Below the pieces are notes generated by a model that searched no databases, was not told where the DNA came from, and saw nothing but the letters and a program-made list of their open reading frames with translations. From Haloferax larsenii JCM 13917 (lineage in GTDB: Archaea; Halobacteriota; Halobacteria; Halobacteriales; Haloferacaceae): a DNA stretch of 64,000 bases. Where the stretch lies: assembly GCF_000336955.1 (NCBI RefSeq), contig NZ_AOLI01000019.1, forward strand, positions 51,727 through 115,726, given 5' to 3'. Within the stretch, counting starts at the first letter, position 1; the number at the start of each line of letters is the position of its first letter. This document shows, piece by piece, positions 52,271 through 61,559 of this stretch. Position numbers and translations under genes: made by a program.

Positions 52271-53305
52271 TCAGTCCAAGTCGTCGTCCCGCAGGACCGA
52301 CTGCACGTCGACCGATTGCGGGTCGGTAATCACGGTTTCGAGTTCGTCGACGAGTGCTGTGAGTTTTTCATCGGCCGCGTCCTCTGTTGCCCCGTCGCTC
52401 TCGTTGTGACGGCCCCCGACCGAGTCGAGGTGCGAACGGAGGCGTTCGACGAGCGTCGCGGTCGCGTCGAGTTGGGCGGTCTTCCGCCGCTCCGTCGTCA
52501 CGTCCTCGGCGATACCGAGTACCGCCGGGGTCGAAGCCGACTCGATATCGAACGGGAACTTCACCACTCGCTCGACGCGCTCGTCCCCGTCTTCGTCGAC
52601 CACGTGTTGGTCGCTGATGTACCTCGCCACGCCCTGTTCGATGACCTGCCGGTCTTCTTCCCGGAACTTGGCGGCGGTCTCGGGGTCGTTCACGTCGGAC
52701 TCCGTCTTGCCTTCGATGTCTTCGGGCGAACCACCGTACGTTTCGGCCCCGTTTTCGTTGATGAGGAGATACCGACCCTCGATGTCCTTGACGAACACGC
52801 ACTGCGGGAGGTGGTCGATGACGTTCCGAAGCAGACGAGTGCTCTGGTGTGCGGACCGCTCTGCTCGGCGCTTGGCGACGACGTTTCGGATTCGGTTCGC
52901 GAGGACACCGAACCGGTCGCTCCGCCCGCCTTTTCGGAGATAGTCCGTGACGCCGGCGGAGATTGCCTTACTCGCGATTTCCTCTGACCCTCGCCCGGTA
53001 AAGAGAATAAAGGGAAGGTCGGGGTAGCGCTGCCGAACCTCGTCTAACAGTTCGAGGCCGTCGACGGCCGGCATATCGTAGTCGCTGACGACGCAGTCGA
53101 CTTCGTCGAGGTGCGTCTTGGCAGCAGTCGGGTCCGTCTCGGTCTGGACTTCGAGCGGTGGTTCGGCAGTCGATTCCCGTTCCAACAGCGTCGACGTAAG
53201 CTCGGCAAATGAAGCGTCGTCGTCGACGTGGAGGACGCGAATCGGGTTCTCGCGCTGACCGGTCGTAATCGCGTGCGCGGTCCCTGCCCCTTCCCCTCGA
53301 CTCAT
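52271..53305 (-). CDS. Response-regulator receiver plus PAS protein
   Basis: This 344-residue protein has a receiver domain (residues 20-145, acidic pair in HVDDD, phospho-acceptor Asp75 in VVSDYDMP) and a PAS domain (about 155-270) with a short helix and acidic tail. There is no histidine kinase, HTH or enzyme domain. It probably receives phosphate from a separate kinase and signals by protein contact. The start is ATG 53305. Confidence 0.88.
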   Translation of the reverse strand: MSRGEGAGTAHAITTGQRENPIRVLHVDDDASFAELTSTLLERESTAEPPLEVQTETDPTAAKTHLDEVDCVVSDYDMPAVDGLELLDEVRQRYPDLPFILFTGRGSEEIASKAISAGVTDYLRKGGRSDRFGVLANRIRNVVAKRRAERSAHQSTRLLRNVIDHLPQCVFVKDIEGRYLLINENGAETYGGSPEDIEGKTESDVNDPETAAKFREEDRQVIEQGVARYISDQHVVDEDGDERVERVVKFPFDIESASTPAVLGIAEDVTTERRKTAQLDATATLVERLRSHLDSVGGRHNESDGATEDAADEKLTALVDELETVITDPQSVDVQSVLRDDDLD

Positions 53306-53386
53306 GTAGCCCGGTATGGCACTCTATTTGATAGGCATTCGGGAAATTGATAATATATTGATATTTCCGTCGCCGACCGAGTCACG

Positions 53387-53995
53387 TTAGGCGAGTCGCG
53401 CGAACGCGAGCGACCCACTCGTGTTCTTGATGTAGACGCGGACCGTCTGGCCTTCCTTCGCGCCGGGAACGAAGATGGTGTAGTCACCGCGCTTGGCGAC
53501 GCCGTCGCCTTTGCGGCCGGTTCCGGTAATTTCGACCTCGTAGGTGCGGCCTTCTTCCACGGCCTCGCGCTGGCGCTTCTTGCTCGCACTGGAGCGCTTC
53601 TGGACGGGGCGGAAGGCACCACAGGCCTCACAGCGGAGCATGTCCACGCCGTCTTCGGTCACGAGACGCGTGTCCGGCAGGCCACACTCCGAGCAGATGA
53701 CGTACTCTTCGACGTATTCGTCGATGGCCTCTTCGAAGTCGTTGATAGAGAACGACCCGCTGTAACGGGCGCGGTCGCCTTCGAGTTGGCCGCTCGTACC
53801 GAAGGTACGCTGGATGGCGCTGTGGAGGTGGGTCGGCGTCCGCGAGAGTGCGTCGGCAATCTCGCCGAGGTTGGTGAGGCGCGTGAATGCACCGTCCGTT
53901 TCGCCCGACGGGTCCGGTATCGTCAGGCGTTCCTGTTCCACGTTCCGCTCCGGAAGGATGTCGAGCGCTCGGTCGAGCGCAGTCTGGTATTCCAT
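53387..53995 (-). CDS. Translation initiation factor aIF2 beta subunit with TRAM extension
   Basis: This 202-residue protein has the aIF2-beta core: LTIPDPSGETDGAFTRLTNLGEIADAL, the SGSFSINDFEEAIDEYV segment, and the zinc site C101/C104/C122/C125. A TRAM RNA-binding domain follows from about residue 145 (EVEITGTGRKGDGVAKRGDYTIFVPGA). The TRAM tail makes it longer than the usual 135-140-residue aIF2-beta. It binds initiator tRNA as part of aIF2. Confidence 0.93.
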   Translation of the reverse strand: MEYQTALDRALDILPERNVEQERLTIPDPSGETDGAFTRLTNLGEIADALSRTPTHLHSAIQRTFGTSGQLEGDRARYSGSFSINDFEEAIDEYVEEYVICSECGLPDTRLVTEDGVDMLRCEACGAFRPVQKRSSASKKRQREAVEEGRTYEVEITGTGRKGDGVAKRGDYTIFVPGAKEGQTVRVYIKNTSGSLAFARLA

Positions 53996-54132
53996 AGGGT
54001 GTGGAGTGACTGGCGACGTATAGACGTTCCGTGACTGCTTTGCCCATGCCGTGCCAGACGGTGTTTGGTTCGCCCTCAGTCGGACCGAAACTAGCCAGTA
54101 CTCCTTCAGTGCTGGCTCTCGTTCGTACTCAC

Positions 54133-54351
54133 ATGGACTATACGTGGCAGTACTACGACCTCGTCCTCGTCGGAATTTTCGTGAGCCTCGTCGCCGGCGT
54201 GGTAATCGGCCAGTTCACGTCGTTTTCTCCGACGACGAGCATCGTCGGGTTTAGTTCCGTCGCCGCCGTGTTGATGGGCCACGGCCTGTTTATCAACGGC
54301 CCCGTCGACGAACCGGCAGACCTCACAGACAAGGTCGAGACGCTCAACTGA
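54133..54351 (+). CDS. Small two-helix membrane protein
   Basis: This 72-residue protein (ATG 54133) starts MDYTWQYYDLVLVGIFVSL with helices at about 10-27 and 33-50. It has a polar acidic C-terminal tail (VDEPADLTDKVETLN). It is typical of haloarchaeal small membrane proteins of unknown role. Confidence 0.65.
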   Translation: MDYTWQYYDLVLVGIFVSLVAGVVIGQFTSFSPTTSIVGFSSVAAVLMGHGLFINGPVDEPADLTDKVETLN

Positions 54352-54415
54352 CGCTCGTTTCGCCGCTATTCTCTGGCGCAGTCGAATTCGTCACACCTCT
54401 GTGCAGTCGAATTCG

Positions 54416-55138
54416 CTACTTCTCCGATGCAACGACCGTATTCGTCAGCGTACCAACGCCCTCGTACCAGATTTCTACGTCGTCGCCGGGTTCGAGGAGC
54501 CCCGGGTTTGCCGGGCTTCCGAAGGAGACCACGTCGCCGGGGCGGAACGTGTAGCGCTCCGAGAGGAACGAGACGACTTCGGCGGGCGAAAAGAGCATCT
54601 GGTCGGTGTTCGCCTCCTGTCGCAACTCGCCGCTGACGTGGGTCGTCATGTCCATGTCGGACGGGTCGACGTCGGTCTCTATCCACGGGCCGAGCGGGCC
54701 GGACCCGTCGAAGGCCTTCCGAGCAGTTCGGCCGGGTTGGTCGAGTGCGTCGAGGTCGTTGAGGATGGTGTAGCCGCGAACCACGTCGGCAACCTCGGCT
54801 TCTGAGATATCGTGGCACTCGCGGTCGATGACGGCCGCCAACTCGCCCGCGTAGGTCAGTTCGTCCGTCCACGAGGGATACACGATGGGTGCGCCGGGGT
54901 CCAGAACCGACGCCGGTGGCTTGATGAACCAGTCCGGCTGGTCGGGAATCTCGTAGTCCATCTGGTCGACCGTGGCCGCGTAGTTCCGCCCCACGCAGTA
55001 GACCGCCGATGGCTCACAGGGTGCGAGAAGGTCGGCGTCGACGCCGACTTCGAACTCGTCGCCATCGACTGTCACGAGACCATCCTGATAGCGCCCCGTC
55101 GCAACACCGTCGTCGGTTCGAATCCGTGCCAATCGCAT
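54416..55138 (-). CDS. Fumarylacetoacetate-hydrolase family protein
   Basis: This 240-residue protein has the FAH-fold signature: VYCVGRNYAATVDQM, the acidic metal ligands in ELTYAGELAAVI and the LNDLDALDQ segment, and TDQMLFSPAEVVSFLS. Such enzymes cleave or decarboxylate acyl-pyruvates and related compounds. The substrate is unknown. The start is ATG 55138. Confidence 0.9.
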   Translation of the reverse strand: MRLARIRTDDGVATGRYQDGLVTVDGDEFEVGVDADLLAPCEPSAVYCVGRNYAATVDQMDYEIPDQPDWFIKPPASVLDPGAPIVYPSWTDELTYAGELAAVIDRECHDISEAEVADVVRGYTILNDLDALDQPGRTARKAFDGSGPLGPWIETDVDPSDMDMTTHVSGELRQEANTDQMLFSPAEVVSFLSERYTFRPGDVVSFGSPANPGLLEPGDDVEIWYEGVGTLTNTVVASEK

Positions 55139-55249
55139 CGCCCGCCACTGGGCGCGCCAGTCACTTGAAGCGATGTGTCGCCGCAAGGCGGGTACTTGAG
55201 CGAGAACGGGTGTGGAGACAGAACCGAACTGTGGTGATGGGTGGTTGAC

Positions 55250-55462
55250 TCAGTCCATCCGCGGTAGCGACTGATTCTTCCGGTCGACGAGGTTGTGGAG
55301 TCGCTCGGTTCGGTTCGACTCGAACTGACGTTGACACTGTGCTATCCACGAGTCGGCGTCGGCAGTGTCGTTGGCGGCGGTGTCGGCGTCTGAAGTCGAG
55401 CGCGACGAGCGTCGGGTTGTTCGCAGTTGCGGTTCGTATGTCGGGCGTGTGTTTGTGCTCAC
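55250..55462 (-). CDS. Possible small acidic/basic protein (low confidence)
   Basis: The frame from GTG 55462 gives 70 residues with a Thr/Arg-rich N-terminus and a helix-like C-terminus (DSWIAQCQRQFESNRTERL). A TATA-like element on the minus strand near 55567-55575 suggests transcription starting about 55540. The codon use is plausible but the start is weak and no family is recognised. If it is not a gene, the gap 55139-55651 holds only the promoter elements seen here. Confidence 0.35.
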   Translation of the reverse strand: MSTNTRPTYEPQLRTTRRSSRSTSDADTAANDTADADSWIAQCQRQFESNRTERLHNLVDRKNQSLPRMD

Positions 55463-55651
55463 GGTTGGGGTTCGGTTGTGGGTCGGTCGGACAGCGATAC
55501 TGGGCGTCGAGGGAGTTACTGCTGTACGTGTACGACCGACATTGTGTACTCCGCTCTTCTGACCAATCTATAATAAATGTTCATGTTGTATACGTCCGGA
55601 CTGTCTGATTCCCTCGATTTTAGCCGCGGGGGGAGGCCACTGGCTGGCGTC

Positions 55652-56494
55652 TCACTCCCGTGAATCGTACTCCTGGTAGATGACGTGCCCGCAGGACTTG
55701 CAGTGGGAGGCGTCGCGGTCGTGGTACGCGAGTCCGCAGTTTTCGCAGACGACGTTGACCTGGTCTCTGTGGGCCCACTCTTTGACGATTTTACTCGCCT
55801 GCCACGGGATGAGGATGATACCCGCGAGAATCGCGGCGACGGTGACTGCTCGCCCCGCCTGCGTGACGGGGATGATATCACCGAATCCGACGGTCGTGAG
55901 TGCGACGACGACGAAGTAGAACGCGTCGGCGAACGTCGATACTTGCGTGTTCATCTCGTGTTCGAACGAGTAGAACATCCCCGCGGCGACGAAGAAAATC
56001 GTCAGCACGGTCAACAGCAACTTCATCACGCGAAGCGTCCCCACGGAGACGGTGCCGAAGAAGAACTCCTCGTCGCGGGTGAAGCGGTAGAATCGGAGGA
56101 CGCGAACCACCCGAATTACACGAAGAAAGCCGATGTTCGCTGCGAGCGCTGGGACCGGAAGCAGCCACACCGAGAGCGTCGGAACGATTGCTATCAGGTC
56201 GACGAGCGTGTACGGGTCGGTCAGTTCGCCGACGCGACTTCGTGCGCCATACACTCTGAGGACGTATTCGAGGAGGAAGACGAGTGCAATCACGACTTCG
56301 AATCGCCAGAGCGCTTCTTGGACGGCCGACGACAGCGGGTACGTTTCGAGTACGAACACCGCCACGAACACGAGGTTAAGGCCGAGAAGTCCGATGTCGA
56401 TGGCCTTCCCGACGACCGTCTGGTGGTCCAGGAGATAAAACCGAATCACGTCCCGGAGGGTGTCCCCGCGGCGGGACGGAACGTGGCTTTCCAT
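55652..56494 (-). CDS. Voltage-gated-like potassium channel with C-terminal zinc ribbon
   Basis: This 280-residue protein has six helices. S4 carries Arg125, Arg128, Arg131 and Arg134 (RVIRVVRVLRFYRF), and the pore motif TVGFGD (201-206) follows a pore helix. A C-terminal zinc ribbon (C250/C253, C265/C268) is fused on the cytosolic side. It is a potassium-selective channel by motif. A minus-strand TATA (CTATAAGTGC, about 56516-56525) lies 26 nt upstream of ATG 56494. Confidence 0.93.
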   Translation of the reverse strand: MESHVPSRRGDTLRDVIRFYLLDHQTVVGKAIDIGLLGLNLVFVAVFVLETYPLSSAVQEALWRFEVVIALVFLLEYVLRVYGARSRVGELTDPYTLVDLIAIVPTLSVWLLPVPALAANIGFLRVIRVVRVLRFYRFTRDEEFFFGTVSVGTLRVMKLLLTVLTIFFVAAGMFYSFEHEMNTQVSTFADAFYFVVVALTTVGFGDIIPVTQAGRAVTVAAILAGIILIPWQASKIVKEWAHRDQVNVVCENCGLAYHDRDASHCKSCGHVIYQEYDSRE

Positions 56495-56515
56495 ACTGGT
56501 CGTTGGCCGCTTGCG

Positions 56516-56525
56516 CACTTATAGC
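56516..56525 (-). promoter_or_regulatory. TATA box of the potassium channel gene
   Basis: CTATAAGTGC on the minus strand lies about 26 nt upstream of the start at 56494, as in a leaderless promoter. Confidence 0.45.
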
Positions 56526-56824
56526 GTCGCCGTGTTCGCGTCAAGCTGTGGCTCCGTTTCCCCGATTCGATATCGGTATTGATAGATATATAGATTACAA
56601 TTTTTAGAGCTTAGTGTGTCCGATATTTTCCTCGCAGAACTGATTGTCTCGGGTTGGATACGAAGGCCACACTCGGCAAAAATTGGCCCTATTTGGCCAA
56701 ATTCACCGGTGTTACTCGCCAGTTTCAAAGGTGTATTTCAGTAGTCTCTCACCATGTGTTCATAGCACTCTAACCACTATATAGTAAGCCAATTTATCAC
56801 AGATGAAATCAAAATATCGATTCA
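56526..56824. other. AT-rich gap with dyad, before the third transducer
   Basis: The divergent gap (56495-56824) is more AT-rich than the genome around it. TTGGCC (56683-56688) and GGCCAA (56695-56700) form a small dyad. CAATTTATCACAG near 56790-56799 is about 30 nt before the ATG at 56825 and is the likely TATA. No protein-like open frame was found. Confidence 0.45.
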
Positions 56825-59269
56825 ATGCGAGAACGCTGGTCGAGTCTCTGGAGTGAGCCGATGCCCGACGCTATCCGAGCAGTCGGCGAGAGGATTAGAC
56901 AGGCAGCTCCATCGTCGGTTGTACCGCGTGTCATCCGCCGGACGTACGCACGCAAGTTCTTCGCCGCGGTGCTCGTCGCCATGGTCGTCATGGCTGGCGT
57001 TGGCTTCGCCACCTACACACAGGTGCAGGGGACCCTCGACGACCAGGTCGAACAGCAACTCACCTCGACCGCGGAACTGCAGGCCGACGGAATCGAGGCG
57101 TGGGTCGAGAGCAAACGCACCGAGACGAAATCTATCTCCTCCGCGTGGCAGTTCCAACCCGGAAACGAGCAGGCTGCCAGTAGCTTCCTCTTCCAACGCA
57201 GTTCGGCGCTCGGCCAGCAAGATATCACCGCCATCCACTACGTCGATTACAGTACCGGCGAGATTCGAGAGAGTACGGCGAGTTCGTTAGAGGGCAAGAC
57301 CGTCTCCGAGGTCGGGTTGCCGTGGGGTGACCTCTCGGAGAACATCAACCCAGAACCGGACAGAGTCTACGTCTCGTCGAAGACGTTCGCATCTCCCATC
57401 GACGACGAGGCGTCGTTCGTCCTCGCGAGCAAACCGCCCGAAAACGCCGAAGCGGCGGTCCTCGTCACGGTGAGCCTCCCCGACCGAATCGCTGCGACAG
57501 AGCAGACGATGGCCGGGAGCCAGACGACGCTCTACGGAGCAAGCGGGTCGCCTGTCGTCTCGACCGCTGAGAACGGAACCATCGCCGGACCGACCGAGTC
57601 GGTTACGAACGGTACGGTTCTCGACAAACCGGGCGACCACGTCGTTGCGTACACGCCGGTCGAAGGCGTCGAGTGGACGCTCTCGACCGCCGTCCCGGCG
57701 GCGACCGCGTACAGCGTCCGCGACAGCGTCGGCGGCGGGTTACTGCTGACGATTCTCGCTGCGATTGGCTCGCTCGGTGCCGTCGCCGTGTTCGTCGGCC
57801 GTCGTACGACACATCGACTCAGCGAATTGACGAGGCGTGCAGAGGAGATGTCCGACGGGAACCTCGATGTCGACCTCGAAACGGAGTCTATCGACGAGTT
57901 CGGGACGCTCTACGACTCGTTCGACGAAATGCGAGGTTCGTTGAAGCAGACGCTCGACGAGACCGAGGCGCTGAACACGCACCTCGAAACGAAAGCCGAG
58001 GAGTACCGCCGCGTCATGGAGCAGTGCGCCGCGGGCGACATCGCCTGCCGGATGGACCCCGACTCCGAGAGCGAGGCGATGGCCGACATCGCGCGGACGT
58101 ACAACGAAACGATGGACGAACTCGGGGGCGTCATCGCGGATGCACAGGCGTTCAGCGACTCCGTCGCCGAAGCCAGCGCGGAGACGAGTGCTAGCGTCGC
58201 CGACGTCACCGAAACCAGCGAAACCGTCTCCGAGTCGATGGCGACGATTCTCGACGACATCGTCGAACAGGACGACCACCTCGACGACGTGACCGAACGC
58301 ATGAACGACTTCTCGGCGACCATTCAGGAGGTGACCGCGTCTGCGTCCGAAGTCGCCGACCGCGCAGCGGCGGCATCCGAGCGCGGTGAGTACAGCCGCG
58401 ACGCCGCATCCGACGCAATCGCCGAACTCCGCGCCATCGAGTCGGCGACCGAGAACACAGTCGAGCAAGTCGAGGAACTTGAATCGGTCATCGAGGAAAT
58501 CGAATCTGTCGTCGGCTTCATCGACCAGATTGCCAGCCAGACGCACATCCTCGCGCTCAACGCCTCTATCGAGGCGGCTCGCGCTGGCGAGGCGGGCGAG
58601 GGCTTCGCGGTCGTCGCGGACGAAGTGAAAGACCTCGCCGAGGAGACACAGGAGGCGACCGGTGAGATTGACTCGGCTATCGACCGCGTTCGCGAGCAGA
58701 CCGACGCGACTGCCACAGACATCCGCCAGACGCGAACTCGCGTCGGCGAGGGCTCTGAGACCATCGAAGCGGCGATGGAGGCAATCGACACCATCGTCGA
58801 CGACGTGGAGGAGACGGCCGACGGGATTCAGGAGATTCGCCGTGCCACCGAGCGCCAGGCACACGCGACCACCGAGGTCGTCTCGATGGTCGAAGACGTC
58901 TCCGAAATCAGCGAGCGAACGAGCGAGAGCGCACAGGACGTGACGGCCGCGACCGAAGCCCAGACGGCCTCGCTCGACGCGGTGTCCGAACGCGTCGACG
59001 ACCTGTCGTCGCGTGCCAGCGACCTTCGGTCCGCACTCGACCGGTTCGACGTGGCGACAGGCGGCGACGCACAGGCCACCGACGCCCACTCGCTCGTCCC
59101 GGCCGACGAGACGGAGCCGTCGCTAAAGGGCCACGAGCACGCTACAGACGCAACTGACTCACAGTCGGGGGATACGCCAGCACAGACTGAGCAAGGCGGC
59201 TCCCCGGCACGGCCAGAACCACTCGCTAAACCTGACGGTGGCGATGGTGGCGTCGACTCCGATACGTAA
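56825..59269 (+). CDS. Membrane chemotaxis transducer (Htr) with CACHE-like sensor
   Basis: This 814-residue MCP has TM1 about 45-65 (AAVLVAMVVMAGVGFATY), a 240-residue extracellular CACHE-type sensor, TM2 about 302-322, HAMP, methylation helices and a signalling tip near residue 570 that reads [18 protein letters not shown] rather than the common [11 protein letters not shown]. The last 70 residues are a polar tail. A second ATG (56861) gives a shorter start. It signals to CheA/CheW. Confidence 0.92.
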   Translation: MRERWSSLWSEPMPDAIRAVGERIRQAAPSSVVPRVIRRTYARKFFAAVLVAMVVMAGVGFATYTQVQGTLDDQVEQQLTSTAELQADGIEAWVESKRTETKSISSAWQFQPGNEQAASSFLFQRSSALGQQDITAIHYVDYSTGEIRESTASSLEGKTVSEVGLPWGDLSENINPEPDRVYVSSKTFASPIDDEASFVLASKPPENAEAAVLVTVSLPDRIAATEQTMAGSQTTLYGASGSPVVSTAENGTIAGPTESVTNGTVLDKPGDHVVAYTPVEGVEWTLSTAVPAATAYSVRDSVGGGLLLTILAAIGSLGAVAVFVGRRTTHRLSELTRRAEEMSDGNLDVDLETESIDEFGTLYDSFDEMRGSLKQTLDETEALNTHLETKAEEYRRVMEQCAAGDIACRMDPDSESEAMADIARTYNETMDELGGVIADAQAFSDSVAEASAETSASVADVTETSETVSESMATILDDIVEQDDHLDDVTERMNDFSATIQEVTASASEVADRAAAASERGEYSRDAASDAIAELRAIESATENTVEQVEELESVIEEIESVVGFIDQIASQTHILALNASIEAARAGEAGEGFAVVADEVKDLAEETQEATGEIDSAIDRVREQTDATATDIRQTRTRVGEGSETIEAAMEAIDTIVDDVEETADGIQEIRRATERQAHATTEVVSMVEDVSEISERTSESAQDVTAATEAQTASLDAVSERVDDLSSRASDLRSALDRFDVATGGDAQATDAHSLVPADETEPSLKGHEHATDATDSQSGDTPAQTEQGGSPARPEPLAKPDGGDGGVDSDT

Positions 59270-59307
59270 CACCGTCTACAGACTCTGTCGTCGCGAGTCG
59301 TCCGGAT

Positions 59308-60138
59308 TTAGATAACGAGCGAGCCCTCGGGGAGCAACTCGCGCTCGGTTCGTTTTGCTTCTTTTCCTTCCGGAACCAGCACTGGTTCCTCTACTGGTTC
59401 GTCGAACCGGTCTGGGTCTGGCTCGACGCGTTCGAGGACCGACGAGAAGAGCGACCCCTTTCGGCCGCCGCCCGAGACGATACCGCCGAACTTCCGTTCG
59501 TCGAAGGACGCTTCGTCGGGGTCGGGGAACTCCTCGCGGATGACGTCCGCCCAGGCTCTAATCTTCGCTGCTGCCTCCTTTTGCTCGAACAGGCTCTCGT
59601 TGTAGTACCGGTCGAAGTACTCGTCTTCGACGTCCTCTTCGGAGTGTTCGGGCGACTCGTACACGACGGACTTGGTCGTCGCGTAGCCGCTCGCAAAGCG
59701 GATGTTCACGGTGAAGCTGTCGGGGTAGCGGATGATGATGGGGAAGAACATCATGTCCGCGACGGTGATGCGCTGTTGCATCCGCCACAGCCCCTCGTAG
59801 TAGTACGCCGCCAGCCGACTCACGCGGTCGTCTCGGTCCCCGTTGAAGTGAGCGAGCGCGACCGATTCGTAGTCATCGCCGGCGATGCTCTCCAGCCGCC
59901 GTTTGTAGCTCTCGGAGATTCCTTCGAGTTGTCGCTCGTAGGCTTCGAGCAGCGTGATATTGGGGTCTTCGAGCATGTCTGCCTTCTGCTCTTGGGCGTC
60001 TGCGACGTTCATCATGTTCTCGTAGAACATCCGCTCGGCGTCGATATCCGGTAATGGCGTCCGGACCGCCTGCCGATAGAGAACGCGTGTATCCCCATTG
60101 AACCGACTTCGGTGTCTCTCACCCCGTTGCTCGCTCAT
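59308..60138 (-). CDS. Conserved-looking haloarchaeal protein, 276 aa
   Basis: This 276-residue acidic protein starts MSEQRGERHRSRFNG and has long helical segments (ITLLEAYERQLEGISESYKR) and a central beta-rich part. There are no signal peptide, membrane helix, Cys pair or motif known to me. It lies convergent with the transducer gene. The function is unknown. Confidence 0.75.
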   Translation of the reverse strand: MSEQRGERHRSRFNGDTRVLYRQAVRTPLPDIDAERMFYENMMNVADAQEQKADMLEDPNITLLEAYERQLEGISESYKRRLESIAGDDYESVALAHFNGDRDDRVSRLAAYYYEGLWRMQQRITVADMMFFPIIIRYPDSFTVNIRFASGYATTKSVVYESPEHSEEDVEDEYFDRYYNESLFEQKEAAAKIRAWADVIREEFPDPDEASFDERKFGGIVSGGGRKGSLFSSVLERVEPDPDRFDEPVEEPVLVPEGKEAKRTERELLPEGSLVI

Positions 60139-60210
60139 ATACACCATCGGTTTGTAGGGGACCAAAATTAATTCGTTGGTGTTGAGACTCGCTCAGTGAG
60201 TATTTCTAGC

Positions 60211-60257
60211 CGTATCGAACGTTGAGAACGATTTTCTAGTGAAACAACGTTCTACGG
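60211..60257. promoter_or_regulatory. Inverted repeat in the gap before the Tat lipoprotein
   Basis: CGTATCGAACGTT (60211-60223) is matched on the other arm by AACGTTCTACG (60246-60256), with one base of offset. The pair lies in a 239-nt gap between two minus-strand genes, near the 5' side of the 59308 gene. It may be an operator; the regulator is unknown. Confidence 0.35.
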
Positions 60258-60377
60258 AAACCCGGGTGTGTCGCTACGTGTGAGGTCCGACAGTGGCGTT
60301 CCCGTGTTCGGTTCGTCCATTTTTGTTCGCGTGCGACTCACGTGTGGTAAGCCAGTAAAGACCAGCTCGGTAGGTTG

Positions 60378-61439
60378 TCACGCGTCTGTCGTCCACGCGT
60401 CCCAGACGGGGCGGGCAGACCCATCGGGGCGTCGCAAGGTCATGTCGTCGAAAGCGGCCGTGTCACCGCCTTGGTCGTACATCCATAGCCAGACGAGCAT
60501 CGCGACGTCGATTGGGTTCGTGAGGTCGGACAGACGTTCGACGAACGCGACCTGTTGGGCCTCCGTCCGCTCCCAGCCGATGTCTCTCGACGTTGCTGTC
60601 CAGCCGGTTTCAGTAATCGCAATCGGCTTTTCGACGCGGTCTGCCGCCTCGACGTAGTACTCGTCTGGGATGTCCGCCGGTCGCTCGAAGACGAGGTCGG
60701 GATAGCTCGTGAACGCGACGAGGTCGCTCTTCGGGAAGCGGTCGAGAAGGTCCCACTGCGTCTGACTGGCGTCGTTTTCGCCACCGAACACACCGCCCCG
60801 AAGTCCGCGCATCCATTCGAGTTGGAACCCTGTGTACACCTGCGTGGACGGCGAGACGTCCTTGATTGCGTCGTAGGCGTCGGCGAAGAGCGAGACGAAC
60901 GTCTCGAACTGCTCTGGTTCGTCCTCAGCATGGAGATTCACCTCGACGCCGATGCCGAAGTAGGGTGGCTTCCACTCCGCGGCAAAGTCGCTGACTGTCT
61001 CGACGAACGCGGTCTGTCCCGCTTCGTCCAGTGGCCGAAATAACTCGCCGTCGTCGACGGAGTAGACGCCCGTTTCGATAACTGGCTGGTATCCGTACTG
61101 CTCTGCGAGCGTACAGACGACGGCTGGTGCACCCTCGTCGGAAGCGAGGTCTTGCCAGTCTCCAGCCCAGCGAACCGCGAGGTCGGTTTCTCGAATGTGT
61201 TCGAAGAACGCCGTGAACCCGTCGCCCGAATAGCTTCGTGGTGACAGTGAGACGCCGCGGAGCGGTGTCTCGGCTGCCGTCGGTTCGTCAGTTGCGACAG
61301 TCGCCGACTCGTCAGTCGCGGCAGCCGTCTGCTCGGCCGTCGCTGCTGTGGTCTCGGTGCCGCCTGTGTCGCTCTCACTGGACGCACACCCTCCGAGAAG
61401 CCCGAGTCCCGATGCTGCCAAGAACGCTCGTCGGTTCAT
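60378..61439 (-). CDS. Tat lipoprotein with a glycoside-hydrolase-like TIM-barrel
   Basis: This 353-residue protein has a Tat signal (MNRRAFLAASGLGLLGG) and lipobox GGC, with Cys18, then a Thr/Ala/Glu linker of about 40 residues. The catalytic-type domain has GIGVEVNLHAEDEP (possible acid/base Glu) and AITETGW (possible nucleophile Glu), as in GH clan A barrels such as GH53. It is anchored outside the cell. The polysaccharide substrate is unknown. Confidence 0.8.
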   Translation of the reverse strand: MNRRAFLAASGLGLLGGCASSESDTGGTETTAATAEQTAAATDESATVATDEPTAAETPLRGVSLSPRSYSGDGFTAFFEHIRETDLAVRWAGDWQDLASDEGAPAVVCTLAEQYGYQPVIETGVYSVDDGELFRPLDEAGQTAFVETVSDFAAEWKPPYFGIGVEVNLHAEDEPEQFETFVSLFADAYDAIKDVSPSTQVYTGFQLEWMRGLRGGVFGGENDASQTQWDLLDRFPKSDLVAFTSYPDLVFERPADIPDEYYVEAADRVEKPIAITETGWTATSRDIGWERTEAQQVAFVERLSDLTNPIDVAMLVWLWMYDQGGDTAAFDDMTLRRPDGSARPVWDAWTTDA

Positions 61440-61559
61440 GAACAGACAGACGTCTTCGTCGCGTGCGATAACTGTTCTGTCGGATGAGTCTCAGCAGTTC
61501 GGGCCAATTACAACTGTATCCCGACCCAGTGGTCCACGTCGCACCCATGGACAGCCACG

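Noticed and set aside
57740..59089. A 449-codon frame antisense to the third transducer
   Set aside because: It is the mirror of the MCP coiled coil; its translation is a typical shadow of repetitive helix codons.
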